5,989 nt of DNA, from positions 1 to 5,989 of the forward strand of contig JAZRXB010000179.1 in assembly GCA_045600005.1 (NCBI GenBank). Reading direction: 5' to 3'. Of the stretch, positions 1 to 5,083 are shown piece by piece (position 1 is the stretch's first letter; each line of letters opens with the position of its first letter). Origin of the DNA: Flemingiibacterium sp045600005. Its GTDB lineage: Bacteria > Bacillota > Clostridia > Oscillospirales > CAG-272. The translations under genes were made by a program, and so were the position numbers. The notes beneath the pieces were generated by a model. It did no database searches. It saw only the letters and a program-made list of their open reading frames with translations, and was not told the DNA's origin.

Positions 1-35
1 CTCCCCATTCCGGCGCGATGGCTCGCCTCAGAGGT

Positions 36-66
36 GTTTTTATATCGGCAAAGCCGATATAAAAAC
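36..66. repeat. Perfect palindrome, 14-bp arms and 3-nt loop
   Basis: The left arm GTTTTTATATCGGC (36-49) is followed by AAA and then by its exact reverse complement (53-66). The T-run is at the outer end of the left arm and the A-run at the outer end of the right arm. Neither strand therefore shows the GC-stem-then-U-tract order of an intrinsic terminator. A perfect 14-bp stem is unlikely by chance in non-coding DNA. It may be a dispersed extragenic palindrome or a transcript-end stabilising hairpin; the sequence alone does not decide. Confidence 0.75.
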
Positions 67-100
67 GGATTTTATTATAACGTTCGCTATCTCAAGGCAT

Positions 101-122
101 TTAAGGCAATACCGCACAATTC
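101..122 (+). repeat. Left terminal inverted repeat of the MITE-like element
   Basis: It pairs with 259-280 at 21 of 22 positions. The single mismatch is the A at 119, opposite the C at 262. Confidence 0.8.
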
Positions 123-258
123 ACGGCTTTCGCCTTGATGGCACGCTTGCTTGCATCTTTCCCGTCATACTGTACAAATTTCGTCGGCATAGGAGGTACT
201 ATGCCTTCCGGGGTTTGTTTCGTCTGACGGGAAATCTGATGGCGCAATCGCACCATCA

Positions 259-280
259 GAACTGTGCGGTATTGCCTTAA
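259..280 (-). repeat. Right terminal inverted repeat of the MITE-like element
   Basis: It is the reverse complement of 101-122 with one mismatch and ends in TTAA at 277-280. The outer flanks (81-100 and 281-300) share no further direct repeat, so any target duplication is no longer than TTAA. Confidence 0.8.
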
Positions 281-363
281 TAATCTGTAAAAATTATGTT
301 TCGCGTGATCGATCCGTTCCGAAACCGCGTCCTGTCTGCCGCTTTGAACCCAAACGCCGACGT

Positions 364-1185
364 TCAGAGCGCTTCTCTGCCCGCGTTCCGGTGAGCCTTC
401 CGCCACTTGCCGGGCGGCATCCCTTCGCGCTCGCAGAAAACGCGGCTGAAATAGGACGCGCCCGAAAAGCCGCAGGCGGCGGCGATCGCTCCGACCGGCT
501 CCCCGGTCGCAGACAGCAGCGTTTTCGCCTGCGCAAGCCGCCGGAGCAGCAGATAATCCATCACGGTCATCCCGGTCTTCGCGCGGAACAGGCGGCAGAG
601 ATAATATTTGCTGAGACTCACGCCCGCCGCGATCTCGTCGACCGTCAGAGGACGCGTCAGATTTTCGCCGAGAAAGGCGAGGATGCGGCTGACGTTCTCG
701 TCGGCGGAGCGCTTCGGTTCGGGCGCGCGGTCAAGACCGGCGAGCAGAGCCGCGAGCTGCGTGACGGCAGAGGCGGCAAGAGCGCGTCCGTTCGCGCTTT
801 TCGCCGCGTCCGAAGCGGCGCGGAACAGCCGGTCGCATTCCGCCGTCTCGTTCCCGCTTAAAAGGAAGACCCGTCCGCCACTTTGCAGCCACTCGTCCGG
901 GTCAAGTCCGAGCAGAGCGGTCAGCTCTCCGAAAAAGCGGCGGGACATGATGCATTTGTTCCGCTCGTAGTCCTCCGCCGGTTCGGGGTTGGTACAGTGG
1001 ACGAACGCCCCGTCGATCAGAAAGACCGTCCCGGCGCGGATCGGCTCCACGCGGTCGCTGAGCAGAACGGTCCCGCCGGTGCTGAGCATCTGGATCAGCT
1101 CGACCGAATCGTCTTGACTGTGTTTGCTGCTCGACAGCGGGTCGCGTCCGCGCTGCCGCCAGACGATTTCACGAAGATCGTTCAT
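364..1185 (-). CDS. AraC-family transcriptional regulator
   Basis: A 273-residue protein with the standard AraC layout. Residues about 1-110 form the cupin-like sensing half, including the stretch DRVEPIRAGTVFLIDG followed by FVHC near residues 44-64, typical of the beta-barrel of this family. A helical linker follows. The DNA-binding domain spans about 165-263, with a first helix-turn-helix (LTVDEIAAGVSLSKYYLCRL) and a second (VGAIAAACGFSGASYFSRVF) ending in the usual GMPPGKWRK. The start at 1185 is chosen because GGGGGAG lies four bases upstream and because the cupin half begins normally from it. The frame stays open to 1368, but that extension crosses a consensus promoter and is rejected. 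The gene is transcribed away from ktrB. Its ligand and targets are unknown; it may autoregulate, or act on a neighbour left of the window or on the divergent ktrBA. Family assignment is secure, the specific role is not. Confidence 0.93.
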   Translation of the reverse strand: MNDLREIVWRQRGRDPLSSSKHSQDDSVELIQMLSTGGTVLLSDRVEPIRAGTVFLIDGAFVHCTNPEPAEDYERNKCIMSRRFFGELTALLGLDPDEWLQSGGRVFLLSGNETAECDRLFRAASDAAKSANGRALAASAVTQLAALLAGLDRAPEPKRSADENVSRILAFLGENLTRPLTVDEIAAGVSLSKYYLCRLFRAKTGMTVMDYLLLRRLAQAKTLLSATGEPVGAIAAACGFSGASYFSRVFCEREGMPPGKWRKAHRNAGREAL

Positions 1186-1188
1186 GGC

Positions 1189-1196
1189 TCTCCCCC
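1189..1196 (-). promoter_or_regulatory. Ribosome binding site of the leftward AraC gene
   Basis: The minus strand reads GGGGGAGA followed by three bases and then ATG at 1185. This purine run decides the start; the longer frame to 1368 is open but would begin upstream of the promoter. Confidence 0.7.
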
Positions 1197-1234
1197 GTTT
1201 TCCGTTCCGTACAGCCGCCGCCGGTCCGGGTCCG

Positions 1235-1253
1235 ACCGCCAAAGCGGTTTTTT
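1235..1253 (+). terminator. Possible small intrinsic terminator, plus strand
   Basis: ACCGC (1235-1239) and GCGGT (1244-1248) form a 5-bp stem around CAAA. A run of T from 1248 to 1253 follows on the plus strand. The stem is short. Its orientation would stop rightward transcription coming from antisense to the AraC gene and shield the ktrB promoter. On the minus strand the same bases lie in the untranslated leader of the AraC mRNA and could form a small hairpin there. Confidence 0.35.
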
Positions 1254-1272
1254 CCGTTATTTTTCCGAATTC

Positions 1273-1301
1273 ATTATAGCATTCCGTCCGTTCGCTGTCA
1301 A
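1273..1301 (-). promoter_or_regulatory. Consensus sigma-A promoter of the leftward AraC gene
   Basis: On the minus strand TTGACA (1301-1296) is followed by a 17-bp spacer and TATAAT (1278-1273). Both hexamers are perfect, and a TG one base upstream of the -10 makes it an extended -10 as well. Transcription would start near 1266, giving a leader of about 80 nt before the AraC start codon. Confidence 0.88.
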
Positions 1302-1311
1302 GTAGGTTGAC
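1297..1311. promoter_or_regulatory. Short inverted repeat over the -35 box, possible operator
   Basis: GTCAA, five bases, then TTGAC form a 5-bp-arm palindrome that covers most of the AraC -35 hexamer and extends upstream of it. A bound protein here would block RNA polymerase. The arms are short, and the left arm is constrained by the -35 consensus, so this could be chance. Confidence 0.3.
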
Positions 1312-1405
1312 GGATGGTTTTTCAAAAAAAGCAATCACAGTAAAGAACAGAGCAACCGTGTGAAACATCCCGCGTCAATTTCTCCGAGAATTCACAAATT
1401 CCCCC

Positions 1406-1434
1406 TGTACATTTCCCGACGGATATGATATAAT
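1406..1434 (+). promoter_or_regulatory. Sigma-A promoter of ktrBA
   Basis: TATAAT at 1429-1434 is preceded by TGA, giving an extended -10. A 17-bp spacer separates it from TGTACA (1406-1411), a four-of-six match to the -35 consensus. The expected start near 1441 leaves a leader of about 25 nt. That is far too short for a c-di-AMP (ydaO-type) riboswitch, an element known upstream of ktrAB in some Bacillota. Confidence 0.78.
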
Positions 1435-1456
1435 AGACGGGAGAGAATCCATTCAA

Positions 1457-1462
1457 AAAGGA
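1457..1462 (+). promoter_or_regulatory. Ribosome binding site deciding the ktrB start
   Basis: AAAGGA lies three bases before the ATG at 1466. The next in-frame ATG at 1553 has no purine-rich sequence upstream. The spacing is tight but acceptable. Confidence 0.55.
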
Positions 1463-1465
1463 CTG

Positions 1466-2920
1466 ATGCTTTTGAAAGGCAATGGAACGCTTCCCCTGTT
1501 CGGACGTTTCTCCCGTCTGGACGCCGGACCCGCCGACGCGAACAATATCAGAATGCACACCCGCTTCAAGTCGTCGTCGAAGCGGAAGCTCTCTCCGCCG
1601 CAGATCATTCTGATCGGCTTCGCGTCGCTGATCGTCCTCGGCGCGCTCCTTCTCATGCTTCCGATCTCGTCGGCGGCGGGCGTGTTCACATCGTTTCGCA
1701 CGACGCTGTTCACGGCGACGAGCGCGACCTGCGTGACCGGTCTGGTCGTCGTGGACACGGGGACCTACTGGAGCGCGTTCGGCAAAGTCGTCATCATCAC
1801 GCTCATTCAGATCGGCGGACTCGGCTTCATGACGCTTGCCGTCGTCATGTCGATGTTCTTAAAACGCCAGCTCACGCCGCGCGACCGGGTGCTGGTCGCA
1901 CAGTCGCTCGGACTTCCGGGCGTCGGCGACGCGACGCGGCTCGTGAAGCGCATCATCACCGGCACCGTTATCATCGAAGGGACCGGCGCGCTGATCTTAG
2001 CCACACAGTTCATCCCCGTTTTCGGCTTCGGCAGAGGGCTGCTGTACGGATTTTTCCATTCGATCTCGGCGTTCTGCAACGCGGGCTTCGATATCCTCGG
2101 CGGGTATGGCGGCGAATTCTGCTCCTTCACCTGCTTTGCGGACAATTACGTGATCGGCTTCACGCTGATCGCGCTGATCCTGCTCGGCGGCATCGGCTTT
2201 ATCGTATGGGACGATCTCGTCCTGCTCGTGACGAAAAAGCAGCCGATCTCGCTCTATTCCCGCTTCATTCTGATCATTTCGGCGGTGCTGGTGTTCGGCG
2301 GCGCGGCGCTTCTCATGCTGACCGAGTGGAACAATCCGGCGACCATCGGTTCCCTGCCGGTCGGAGACCGTCTGTTCCACTGCCTGTTCCAGTCGGTCAC
2401 GACCCGAACGGCGGGCATCGACATGATCGGCAACGACAAAATGACCGAGGCGTCGCAGCTCGTCTCGATGTTTCTCATGTTCATCGGCGGCGCGTCCGGC
2501 TCGACGGCGGGCGGCGTCAAGATGGGGACCTTCGGCGTCGTCGTGCTGGCGATCTTAGCGTTCGCGCGCGGCGAGGACGAGCTGGTCGTCATGAAACGCC
2601 GCGTCCCGCACGACACGGTGATCCGCGCGCTGTCGATCATGGGCATCGACTTCACGGTCGCGCTGATCTCGACGCTCATCATCTGTTCGGGCGGCTTCGG
2701 CGTGATCCCGGCGATGTACGACGCGATCTCGGCGATCGCGACGGTCGGACTGTCGCTGTCGCTGACCCCGAAGCTGTCGCTCGCGGCGGATCTCGCGCTG
2801 ATCGTGTCAATGTACTTCGGGCGCGTCGGGATCCTTACCTTCACCTACTCGATCCTGCTGCGGAAAGCGCAGAAAAAGAGCTGCATCACCTACCCCGAGA
2901 TCAACATCATGATCGGCTGA
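1466..2920 (+). CDS. ktrB: Potassium uptake channel subunit KtrB (TrkH/KtrB family)
   Basis: A 484-residue integral membrane protein that forms the K+ (often Na+-coupled) uptake pore of the Ktr system. It shows the four M1-P-M2 repeats of the superfamily. Each repeat carries the selectivity-filter glycine in context: CVTG (G92), CNAG (G207), RTAG (G317) and ATVG (G428). Hydrophobic helices flank each, roughly at 47-66/107-130, 164-184/228-256, 265-286/333-367 and 386-408/441-466. The loop GGASGSTAGG (341-350) interrupts the third M2 and matches the intramembrane gate of KtrB. The C-terminus ends YPEINIMIG, as is usual. Family similarity starts near KLSPPQ at residue 41, so the N-terminus is about 30-40 residues longer than common. 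Translation from 1553 (residue 30) is the alternative but lacks a ribosome binding site. It is followed 34 bp downstream by ktrA. Confidence 0.95.
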   Translation: MLLKGNGTLPLFGRFSRLDAGPADANNIRMHTRFKSSSKRKLSPPQIILIGFASLIVLGALLLMLPISSAAGVFTSFRTTLFTATSATCVTGLVVVDTGTYWSAFGKVVIITLIQIGGLGFMTLAVVMSMFLKRQLTPRDRVLVAQSLGLPGVGDATRLVKRIITGTVIIEGTGALILATQFIPVFGFGRGLLYGFFHSISAFCNAGFDILGGYGGEFCSFTCFADNYVIGFTLIALILLGGIGFIVWDDLVLLVTKKQPISLYSRFILIISAVLVFGGAALLMLTEWNNPATIGSLPVGDRLFHCLFQSVTTRTAGIDMIGNDKMTEASQLVSMFLMFIGGASGSTAGGVKMGTFGVVVLAILAFARGEDELVVMKRRVPHDTVIRALSIMGIDFTVALISTLIICSGGFGVIPAMYDAISAIATVGLSLSLTPKLSLAADLALIVSMYFGRVGILTFTYSILLRKAQKKSCITYPEINIMIG

Positions 2921-2941
2921 CCGTCCGGTCGGACCGAATCG

Positions 2942-2950
2942 AAAGGAAAG
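2942..2950 (+). promoter_or_regulatory. Ribosome binding site of ktrA
   Basis: AAAGGAAAG ends four bases before the ATG at 2955, inside the 34-bp gap after ktrB. No promoter is seen in the gap, which supports a shared ktrBA transcript. Confidence 0.7.
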
Positions 2951-2954
2951 AATC

Positions 2955-3635
2955 ATGCCAGTCAACAATCAGAACAAACCGAAAAAGCGCAGCTTCTGCA
3001 TCATCGGTCTGGGCAGGTTCGGACAGACCCTCGCCGTCAACCTCGCGCGCACCGACCATCAGGTGCTGGTCATCGACCTTGACAGCACCATCGTGAACGC
3101 GATGAGCGACATCGTGACCAACGCGGTCATCGGCGACGCGACGAGCGACGCGGTGCTTCACGCGGCGGGCGTGCGGGACTACGACTGCGCAGTCGTCTGC
3201 ATGGCGTCGGACATCAACGCCAGCATTCTCATCACGCTGATGTTAAAGGAAATGGGCATCCCGCAGGTCGTCGTCCGCGCCGGAAGCGCACAGCACCGCC
3301 GGGTGCTGGAAAAGATCGGCGCAGACCTTGTCGTCTTCCCCGAACAGGACATGGGCGAGAAGCTGGTCAGCATCCTCGACCGGCAGAACGTGCTGGAATA
3401 CATCGAATTTTCGGACACGCATTCGATCGTCGAGGTGTCGGTCCCCGCGAAGTGGGTCGGCAAATCGCTCATCGAGCTGGACGTGCGCCGTCAGTACGGC
3501 GTGACGGTCATCGCGGTCGGCGACCCGGAGACCGGAAAGCTGAACGTCTCGCCCGACCCGGCGAAGGCGTTCGCCGGGAGCGAGACGGTCAGCCTGCTCG
3601 GCTCCAACGAAGCCATCGACCGCATCACGCGCTGA
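2955..3635 (+). CDS. ktrA: Ktr potassium system regulatory subunit KtrA (RCK protein)
   Basis: A 226-residue cytosolic protein of the usual KtrA length. It forms the octameric gating ring under the KtrB dimer and opens or closes the pore according to bound ATP/ADP or NAD(H). The RCK_N Rossmann domain (about 12-135) shows GLGRFG (18-23), the acidic residue ending strand 2 in VLVIDLD (D41), and GDAT (60-63). The conserved PEQDMG (129-134) leads to the linker helix. The RCK_C (TrkA_C) domain spans about 150-224. In other Firmicutes this domain can bind c-di-AMP, which closes the channel; whether it does so here cannot be read from sequence. The basic N-terminal tail NKPKKR is typical. It is co-transcribed with ktrB, and both subunits are complete, so the system should be functional. 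Confidence 0.95.
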   Translation: MPVNNQNKPKKRSFCIIGLGRFGQTLAVNLARTDHQVLVIDLDSTIVNAMSDIVTNAVIGDATSDAVLHAAGVRDYDCAVVCMASDINASILITLMLKEMGIPQVVVRAGSAQHRRVLEKIGADLVVFPEQDMGEKLVSILDRQNVLEYIEFSDTHSIVEVSVPAKWVGKSLIELDVRRQYGVTVIAVGDPETGKLNVSPDPAKAFAGSETVSLLGSNEAIDRITR

Positions 3636-3655
3636 GCGTCACCCCCCAAAAACGT

Positions 3656-3679
3656 CAGGCAGAAGCCTGTTCAAACTTT
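3656..3679 (+). terminator. Weak terminator-like hairpin after ktrA
   Basis: CAGGC (3656-3660) and GCCTG (3665-3669) form a 5-bp stem with an AGAA loop, followed by TTCAAACTTT. The U-tract is broken by CAAAC, so termination would be partial at best and read-through into the phosphofructokinase gene is plausible. Confidence 0.3.
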
Positions 3680-3684
3680 AAAAT

Positions 3685-3707
3685 AAGGAAAGCTCCCGCA
3701 CGGGAGC
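3685..3707 (+). promoter_or_regulatory. Shine-Dalgarno sequence plus hairpin ahead of pfp start
   Basis: AAGGAAAG (3685-3692) is a good ribosome binding site but ends 27 bases before the ATG at 3720. Between them GCTCCCG (3692-3698) and CGGGAGC (3701-3707) form a 7-bp inverted repeat that would fold as a 6-bp stem with a GCAC loop. A second purine run, GGGAG (3702-3706), is in the 3' arm, 13 bases from the ATG. Folding would either shorten the gap between AAGGA and the ATG or hide GGGAG. A TAA at 3684-3686 closes the frame upstream, so no earlier start exists. Confidence 0.5.
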
Positions 3708-3719
3708 CGTGGTCAGACT

Positions 3720-4958
3720 ATGTTACACGGAAATGCAATCGTCGGTCAGTCCGGCGGACCCACCGCCGCCATCAATGCCACCCTGTCGGGAGTCGTGCGC
3801 GGCGCGCTCGAATGCGAAGCCATCGGCAGGATCTACGGCGCGTTCAACGGCGTCGAGGGGATGCTGCGCGGAAGGATCTGCGACCTCGGCGCGATGCTTC
3901 GGGAGGAAAGCGATCTTTCTCTGCTCGAAACGACGCCCGCCGCCGCGCTCGGCTCCTGCCGCAGAAAGCTGCCGGAGGTCGGCGACAGCGAGGGCGAAGC
4001 GGTCTACGAACAGCTTCTTGCCTTCTTCAAAGAGCATGACATCCGCTATTTCTTCTACATCGGCGGCAACGATTCGATGGATACGGTCGCCAAGCTCAGC
4101 CGCTGGCTCGCGGGACGCGACTATGAAATGCGCGTGATGGGCGTGCCGAAGACCATCGACAACGACGTGATGGGGACCGACCACACGCCCGGCTTCGGCT
4201 CCGCGGCAAAGTATATCGCCGCCTCGATGCAGGAGATCCTGCGTGACACGGCGGTCTACGTGGTCAAGGCAGTCACGATCGTCGAGATCATGGGACGCGA
4301 CGCGGGCTGGCTGACGGCTTCGGCGGCGCTGACGAAGAAGGTCTGCGGCGAATGCGCCGACCTCATCTATCTTCCCGAACGGGTCTTCGACTACGACGCC
4401 TTTTTCTCCGATCTGACCGCCGCGTTCGAGCGGAAGCCGAACGTGGTCATTGCGGTCTCGGAGGGTCTGCGTCTGGCGGACGGACGTTATGTCGGCGAGG
4501 GCTCGCAGAGCGGCGCGGCGGACGTATTCGGACACAAATATCTGTCCGGCACGGGCAAGACGCTGGAGCTTGCGGTCAAGGAAAAGTTCGGCTGCAAGGT
4601 TCGTTCGGTGGAGCTGAACATCCTCCAGCGCTGCGCGTCTCACATTGCGTCGAAGACCGACCTTGACGAATCGGTACGCATCGGACGCGAATCGGTCCGC
4701 GCGGCGGCTTCGGGCGTCAGCGGGAAGATGATGTGCTTCATCCGGACGGGAACGTCGCCCTACGCGGTGGACGTCGCGCCGAAGAACATCGACGAGATCG
4801 CCAATCTCATCCGCACGGTCCCGGACGAATACATCAACGAAGCGGGCAACGGCGTCACGGACGCGGGGATCGAATATCTGCTTCCGCTGATAAAAGGCGA
4901 GCCGCAGCTCACGTGGGAGAACGGTCTTCCGAAGCATTTTGTCATCAGGCGGTATTAA
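3720..4958 (+). CDS. pfp: Pyrophosphate-dependent 6-phosphofructokinase
   Basis: A 412-residue cytosolic enzyme interconverting fructose 6-phosphate and fructose 1,6-bisphosphate, a committed step of glycolysis. QSGGPT (10-15) is the N-terminal phosphate-binding loop. GGNDS (115-119) has Asp118 where ATP enzymes have glycine (GGDG). PKTIDND (143-149) has Lys144 where ATP enzymes have glycine (PGTIDND). Asp plus Lys is the established signature of pyrophosphate use. D147 is the catalytic base. MGRDAG (191-196) and RSVELNILQR (295-304) supply fructose 6-phosphate contacts. The length fits the roughly 400-residue clostridial class. As a PPi enzyme it would be reversible and would spare ATP, which suits fermentative metabolism. 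The start is the only one possible, because a TAA lies 36 bases upstream in frame. It sits 84 bp after ktrA, and co-transcription is uncertain. Phosphate-donor preference is predicted, not shown. Confidence 0.93.
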   Translation: MLHGNAIVGQSGGPTAAINATLSGVVRGALECEAIGRIYGAFNGVEGMLRGRICDLGAMLREESDLSLLETTPAAALGSCRRKLPEVGDSEGEAVYEQLLAFFKEHDIRYFFYIGGNDSMDTVAKLSRWLAGRDYEMRVMGVPKTIDNDVMGTDHTPGFGSAAKYIAASMQEILRDTAVYVVKAVTIVEIMGRDAGWLTASAALTKKVCGECADLIYLPERVFDYDAFFSDLTAAFERKPNVVIAVSEGLRLADGRYVGEGSQSGAADVFGHKYLSGTGKTLELAVKEKFGCKVRSVELNILQRCASHIASKTDLDESVRIGRESVRAAASGVSGKMMCFIRTGTSPYAVDVAPKNIDEIANLIRTVPDEYINEAGNGVTDAGIEYLLPLIKGEPQLTWENGLPKHFVIRRY

Positions 4959-4962
4959 AGAA

Positions 4963-5042
4963 ACGCTGAATAAGGTTGATTTTGGCGAAAAAATACCATA
5001 TATTCCAGTATTTTTTCGCCGAAATCCCGATTTGATCAGCGT
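4963..5042. repeat. 80-bp nested palindrome
   Basis: The inner stem pairs 4978-4996 with 5008-5026: 19 positions, all complementary except one G-T wobble (4983/5021), around an 11-nt loop. The core GGCGAAAAAATAC is matched exactly. After an unpaired 8-9 nt on each side, ACGCTGA (4963-4969) pairs exactly with TCAGCGT (5036-5042). The T-run lies inside the right arm and is followed by CGCC, so it is not a standard terminator, although the stem could stabilise or end the pfp transcript. Nested arms over the whole intergenic stretch resemble small dispersed palindromic elements. The family is not recognised. Confidence 0.75.
4976..5004 (+). promoter_or_regulatory. Possible promoter of the rightward AraC gene, -10 in the palindrome loop
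   Basis: TTGATT (4976-4981) and TATATT (4999-5004) are separated by 17 bp and match consensus at four and five of six positions. Transcription would begin near 5011, about 73 nt before the AraC start. The elements lie within the 80-bp palindrome and the AT-rich composition raises the chance of a false match. Confidence 0.35.
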
Positions 5043-5067
5043 ATCCTTAAGATTACCGTTCCCGCAG

Positions 5068-5075
5068 AAAGGTGG
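5068..5075 (+). promoter_or_regulatory. Ribosome binding site deciding the rightward AraC start
   Basis: AAAGGTGG ends eight bases before the ATG at 5084. The in-frame GTG at 5072 lies inside this sequence, so the ATG four codons later is preferred. Confidence 0.65.
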
Positions 5076-5083
5076 TCGTAAGT

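Larger units (their letters stand above)
101..280. mobile_element. MITE-like element, non-autonomous, TTAA-ended
   Basis: The ends are inverted repeats: 101-118 is the exact reverse complement of 263-280, and the match extends to 22 bp (101-122 with 259-280) with one mismatch. Each end starts TTAAGGCAATACCGCACA. TTAA is itself a palindrome, so it may be a 4-bp target-site duplication flanking 14-bp inverted repeats that begin GGCAATACC, or it may be part of the repeat. The interior is too short for a transposase, so mobility would depend on an enzyme supplied from elsewhere. It contains nested inverted repeats: 125-134, 158-167 with 225-234, 186-192 with 199-205, and 235-242 with 253-260. One minus-strand frame is open across all 60 codons and stops at the TAA supplied by the terminal TTAA, probably a coincidence of composition. 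The family is not identified; IS families with 4-bp TTAA-like targets are candidates only. Confidence 0.75.
1..363. other. Gene-free stretch carrying repeat elements
   Basis: No open frame here looks like a protein gene. The only long frame, on the minus strand from 406 to 101, is antiparallel filler across a repeat element and overlaps the end of the AraC gene, so it is not called. The stretch holds a palindrome at 36-66 and a MITE-like element at 101-280. In 1-35 and 67-100 I see no gene or RNA. The AT-rich run at 281-300 and the remainder up to the AraC stop codon hold nothing I can name; in particular I see no clear intrinsic terminator for the leftward AraC gene. Confidence 0.6.

Noticed and set aside
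101..406. 101-codon minus-strand open frame across the repeat element
   Set aside because: It overlaps the 3' end of the AraC gene in another frame, and most of it is the reverse strand of the inverted-repeat element. Its stop is the terminal TTAA. It is likely spurious even if similar frames are annotated in other genomes.
1186..1368. Longer N-terminus for the leftward AraC gene starting at 1368
   Set aside because: The added residues are encoded across the consensus promoter and lie upstream of its start site; the ATG at 1185 has a clear ribosome binding site.
1435..1465. c-di-AMP riboswitch upstream of ktrBA
   Set aside because: The leader from the predicted start is about 25 nt, with no room for that large structure, and nothing resembling it lies between the promoter and the gene.
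2206..3096. 296-codon plus-strand frame overlapping ktrB and ktrA
   Set aside because: It is rich in Arg, Asp and His, as expected of an off-frame reading of GC-rich coding DNA, and overlaps two well-supported genes.
3679..3684. TAAAAT as a -10 box for a separate pfp promoter
   Set aside because: No -35-like hexamer lies 16-18 bp upstream, and a transcript from it would begin within or after the AAGGAAAG ribosome binding site.
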